Below are positions 4,575-7,199 of a stretch of DNA of 7,199 bases, in pieces; position 1 is the first letter of the stretch; every line of letters begins with the position of its first letter. A model generated the notes under the pieces. The model was not told the origin of the DNA. It saw nothing but the letters and a program-made list of their open reading frames with translations, and made no database searches. The DNA is from Myxococcota bacterium. GTDB taxonomy: Bacteria > Myxococcota_A > UBA9160 > PR03. The stretch lies in contig JASJBO010000368.1 of the NCBI GenBank assembly GCA_030066475.1, positions 1-7,199 on the forward strand, read 5' to 3'. The position numbers were made by a program, and so were the translations under genes.

Positions 4575-7199
4575 GCGCCGGGGCAACCGGGTCGGGCGCG
4601 CCCGCGCGGCGCGTGGTCCTGCTGACGGGAGCCACCGGCTTCCTCGGCAAGGTGGTGCTTGGGGAGCTGCTGCGGCGGCGCGCCGAGCTGGCGGTGGAGC
4701 GCATCTTCGTGCTGGTGCGGGCGCGCGGCGATCGCGGCGCCCAGCATCGCTTCGAGCGCGACGTGGCCACCGCGGAGTGCTTTGCGGACCTGCCCGCGGG
4801 CTGGCAGTCGCTCGTGGTGCCGATCCACTGCGACCTCGAGCAGCCGGGCTGCGGGCTGGCGTTCGACGACTGGCGGCGCCTCACGCGCGAGGTGACGCAC
4901 GTGATCCACAGCGCCGCCTCCGTCGACTTCGATCTGCCGCTGGTGCAGGCCACCTCGGCGAACGTGGGCTCGGTGCTCCACGTGCTCGAGCTGGCGCGGG
5001 CGTGCCGCCGGCTGGTCCACGCCGTGACCGTGTCGACCGCCTACGTGACGCCGCATCCGGGCGACGGCGTGCCGGTCGAGGAGACCCTCGCGCCGCTGCC
5101 GCAGCCGGCGGCCGACCTGCTGGCGGCGATCCGTTCCGGGGCGGTGCGCGAGGACGACCTGCTCGAGGCGACCGGACACCCGAACACCTACACGCTGACC
5201 AAGTGCCTGGCGGAGCACCTGTGGGTCGAGCGCGGCGGGGACCTGCCGCGCTCGATCGTGCGGCCCAGCATCATCTCGGCGGCCTGGCGGCGGCCCCTGC
5301 CGGGCTGGATCGACAGCTCCGCGGCGTTCGCCGCGTTCGTGTCGCTGATCGGGACCGGCTACCTGCGCGCCGTGATCGGCGACCTCGACGCGCGCATCGA
5401 CCTGGTGCCGGTCGACTGGGTCGCCGAGCGCACCATCGAGGTCAGCGGAGCGCCTCCGCGCGCCGGCGGCGTGCCGATCCACCACGTGACGGCGGGGCTG
5501 GCGCAGGCGCCGAGCATCCTCGACTGCCGGGAGCGCATCCTCGGCTTCTTCACGTCGCACCCGGTCGCTCGCCCGCCGCGGGTGGCCTACGTGGGGCCGC
5601 GCGGCTGGCGCTTCCGGCTGGCCGAGGCGCTCCACCAGCGGCTGCCCGTGCGGCTCGCGGGCCTGCGCTCCGCGCGCGACCGCAAGCGCGGGCGGCGTCT
5701 GCTCGACCGGCTCGAGACGCTCAACGCGATCTTCCCGTACTTCACCGGGCGCAGCTTCGACTTCCGCAGCGGGCGCCCGCTGGCGCTGCCGGGCTTCGAC
5801 CCGCAGCTCTACGTCTCGCGCGCCTGCCGCGGCATCCACCGGAATCTGCTCGGAGGCGACCGCAGCGCGCACCCGCTCGCGGGGCGGGGCGTGCGGGGCC
5901 GGCCGGGCGATGCGCGCTGGGCCCTGGGCCAGCCCAACGGCAGCGCGCTGATCCGGGTCGCCGGCTGGGCCGTCTCGAAGGTGCTGCGGCGCTGCACGCA
6001 GCTCGTGAGCATCGACGCCGACTCCTTCGAGCGCGCGCGCCGCGGCGTGCCGCCGGGCTCCGTGCTGGTCCTGGCACCCAGCCACCGCAGCTATCTCGAC
6101 TTCGTGCTGTGCTCGTACCTCGCGTTCGCGCACCCGGATCTGCGCATCGCGCTGCCGAAGGTGGCCGCGGCGCGCGAGTTCGCGCGCATCCCGCTGCTGG
6201 GGCGCGCGCTCACGGGGCTCGGCGCCTTCTACCTGGAGCGCGGGCGCGGCCGCGAGGACAAGGAGCTCACCCGCCAGGTGCACGAGCTGGTGCGGGAGGG
6301 GCGCACCCTCGAGTTCTTCGTGGAGGGGAGCCGCAGCCGCTCGCGACGCTTCCTGCCGCCGAAGCGGGGCGTGCTGCGCAGCCTCCAGGCTACTGGCGTG
6401 CCCTGCGCGCTGCTGCCGGTGGCGGTGAGCTACGACCGCGTGCCCGAGGAGGGCGTCTTCGCCGGCGAGCTGCGCGGCGACCCGCGGCCGCCGATGCGCC
6501 TCGGGGCGCTGCTGTCGTGGAGCCTGCGGGCGCTGCGCGGGCAGCTCGACCTCGGCCGCATCCACCTGAGCTGCGACGAGCCGCTCTGCCTCGATCTCGA
6601 GAGCGACGTCCATGCCGTGAGCCAGGAGCTGCTGGGTCGCCTCCAGCGCAGCACGTGCGCGACGACCTACCACCTGCGCGCGTTCGTCGCCCGCGCGGGC
6701 GTTCCCGGCCTCGACGTGGACTGGCTGCGCGGGGTCCTCGAGGCCCGCGGCGTGCGTGTGCTCGACAGCTCGCTCGACGGCGCCGAGACGCTCGACCCCG
6801 TGCTGGCGGGCTGCGTCCGCCATCACTTCGAGCACGCCTTCTTCCCGGAGCTGCGCGCGGCGTTCGGCTGGCACCCGGTGGTGGTGCACCAGCTCCGCCG
6901 CAACGCCCATGCCGAGCCCCCGGCACGCGACCTCGGCGCCGCGCTCGAGGACGCGCGCATGCGCGATCTGCTTCGAGCCCTGTTCGAGCCCGTCTGCCGC
7001 GACTACGCGCTGGCCGCGGCCTCCCTCGGCGACCCGAGTGGCGCGCCGCGCGTGCGCACCCCCGCCGAGCTGGCCCGCCGCGAGCGCTCGGCCTGGCTCC
7101 CCAACCTCGAGGCCGCCTTCTCCGACCTGGTCGAACGCGGCGTCCTGGTCTGCACCCCCGGCGGCGACCACGCCTGGGGCCCCCGCGCCGACTACCTCC
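4571..7199 (+). CDS. Fatty acyl-CoA reductase / GNPAT-PlsB-type acyltransferase fusion, 3' partial
   Basis: 876 codons are open without a stop and run off the window. Residues 15 to about 300 form an extended-SDR fatty acyl-CoA reductase: NAD(P) loop TGATGFLG (19-26), HSAAS (113-117), VSTAY (154-158), the catalytic Y207-TLT-K211 pair and RPSI (231-234). A FAR C-terminal (sterile-type) domain follows, with FPYF (388-391) and a conserved tail to about 427. A linker of about 25 residues leads to an acyltransferase: block I H505-RSYL-D510, block II GAFYLER (551-557), block III FVEGSRSRS (583-591) and block IV PVAVSYDRV (616-624). These four blocks resemble GNPAT/PlsB more than PlsC. The first half should reduce acyl-CoA (or acyl-ACP) to a fatty alcohol; the second should acylate DHAP or glycerol-3-phosphate. 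Those are the two substrates of the AGPS encoded just upstream. The last 200 residues look like the helical C-terminal part of GPATs and remain unassigned in detail. The acyl acceptor is inferred. Confidence 0.9.
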   Translation, partial: MSAGATGSGAPARRVVLLTGATGFLGKVVLGELLRRRAELAVERIFVLVRARGDRGAQHRFERDVATAECFADLPAGWQSLVVPIHCDLEQPGCGLAFDDWRRLTREVTHVIHSAASVDFDLPLVQATSANVGSVLHVLELARACRRLVHAVTVSTAYVTPHPGDGVPVEETLAPLPQPAADLLAAIRSGAVREDDLLEATGHPNTYTLTKCLAEHLWVERGGDLPRSIVRPSIISAAWRRPLPGWIDSSAAFAAFVSLIGTGYLRAVIGDLDARIDLVPVDWVAERTIEVSGAPPRAGGVPIHHVTAGLAQAPSILDCRERILGFFTSHPVARPPRVAYVGPRGWRFRLAEALHQRLPVRLAGLRSARDRKRGRRLLDRLETLNAIFPYFTGRSFDFRSGRPLALPGFDPQLYVSRACRGIHRNLLGGDRSAHPLAGRGVRGRPGDARWALGQPNGSALIRVAGWAVSKVLRRCTQLVSIDADSFERARRGVPPGSVLVLAPSHRSYLDFVLCSYLAFAHPDLRIALPKVAAAREFARIPLLGRALTGLGAFYLERGRGREDKELTRQVHELVREGRTLEFFVEGSRSRSRRFLPPKRGVLRSLQATGVPCALLPVAVSYDRVPEEGVFAGELRGDPRPPMRLGALLSWSLRALRGQLDLGRIHLSCDEPLCLDLESDVHAVSQELLGRLQRSTCATTYHLRAFVARAGVPGLDVDWLRGVLEARGVRVLDSSLDGAETLDPVLAGCVRHHFEHAFFPELRAAFGWHPVVVHQLRRNAHAEPPARDLGAALEDARMRDLLRALFEPVCRDYALAAASLGDPSGAPRVRTPAELARRERSAWLPNLEAAFSDLVERGVLVCTPGGDHAWGPRADYL

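Noticed and set aside
4349..7171. 940-codon open frame on the minus strand
   Set aside because: It is the antisense shadow of the FAR-acyltransferase fusion. The plus-strand frame carries SDR, FAR-C and four acyltransferase motifs in the right order; the minus-strand frame shows only repetitive A/R/H/Q/E-rich sequence.

Overview
The window is very GC-rich (about 70% by eye). It carries five tightly packed protein genes, two of them cut by the window edges, and no RNA genes, insertion sequences or CRISPR arrays that I can see. The GC content, strongly GC-biased third codon positions, GTG/TTG starts and 4-base overlaps suggest a high-GC bacterium. A myxobacterial or deltaproteobacterial-type lineage, or another high-GC environmental phylum, seems most likely, but nothing here fixes the taxonomy.

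Layout: (1) 1-180, plus strand, the C-terminal end of an NTF2/SnoaL-like protein. (2) 177-1448, minus strand, an ABC1/UbiB/ADCK-type atypical kinase. (3) 1445-2524, minus strand, a ferritin-like di-iron protein with two DExxH motifs, lying upstream of the kinase and overlapping it by ATGA. (4) 2525-2726, a divergent intergenic region holding the ribosome-binding sites of both operons. (5) 2727-4574, plus strand, an alkyldihydroxyacetonephosphate synthase (AGPS) homologue. (6) 4571-7199, plus strand, starting at a TTG within a TTGA overlap and running off the end: a fusion of a fatty acyl-CoA reductase (FAR) with a GNPAT/PlsB-type acyltransferase.

The central observation is the plus-strand pair. 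Eukaryotic peroxisomal ether-lipid synthesis uses three activities: GNPAT makes acyl-DHAP, FAR1 makes the fatty alcohol, and AGPS swaps the acyl chain for the alcohol to give alkyl-DHAP. All three are predicted here in one two-gene operon, with the first two in a single polypeptide. This is therefore probably a bacterial O-alkyl glycerolipid operon. Its layout differs from the PKS-like ElbD route known in myxobacteria and from the PlsA-type plasmalogen synthesis of anaerobes. The divergent di-iron/ABC1-kinase pair recalls the Coq7/Coq8 combination of ubiquinone synthesis. It might modify a related lipid or be functionally separate; the sequence does not decide this.
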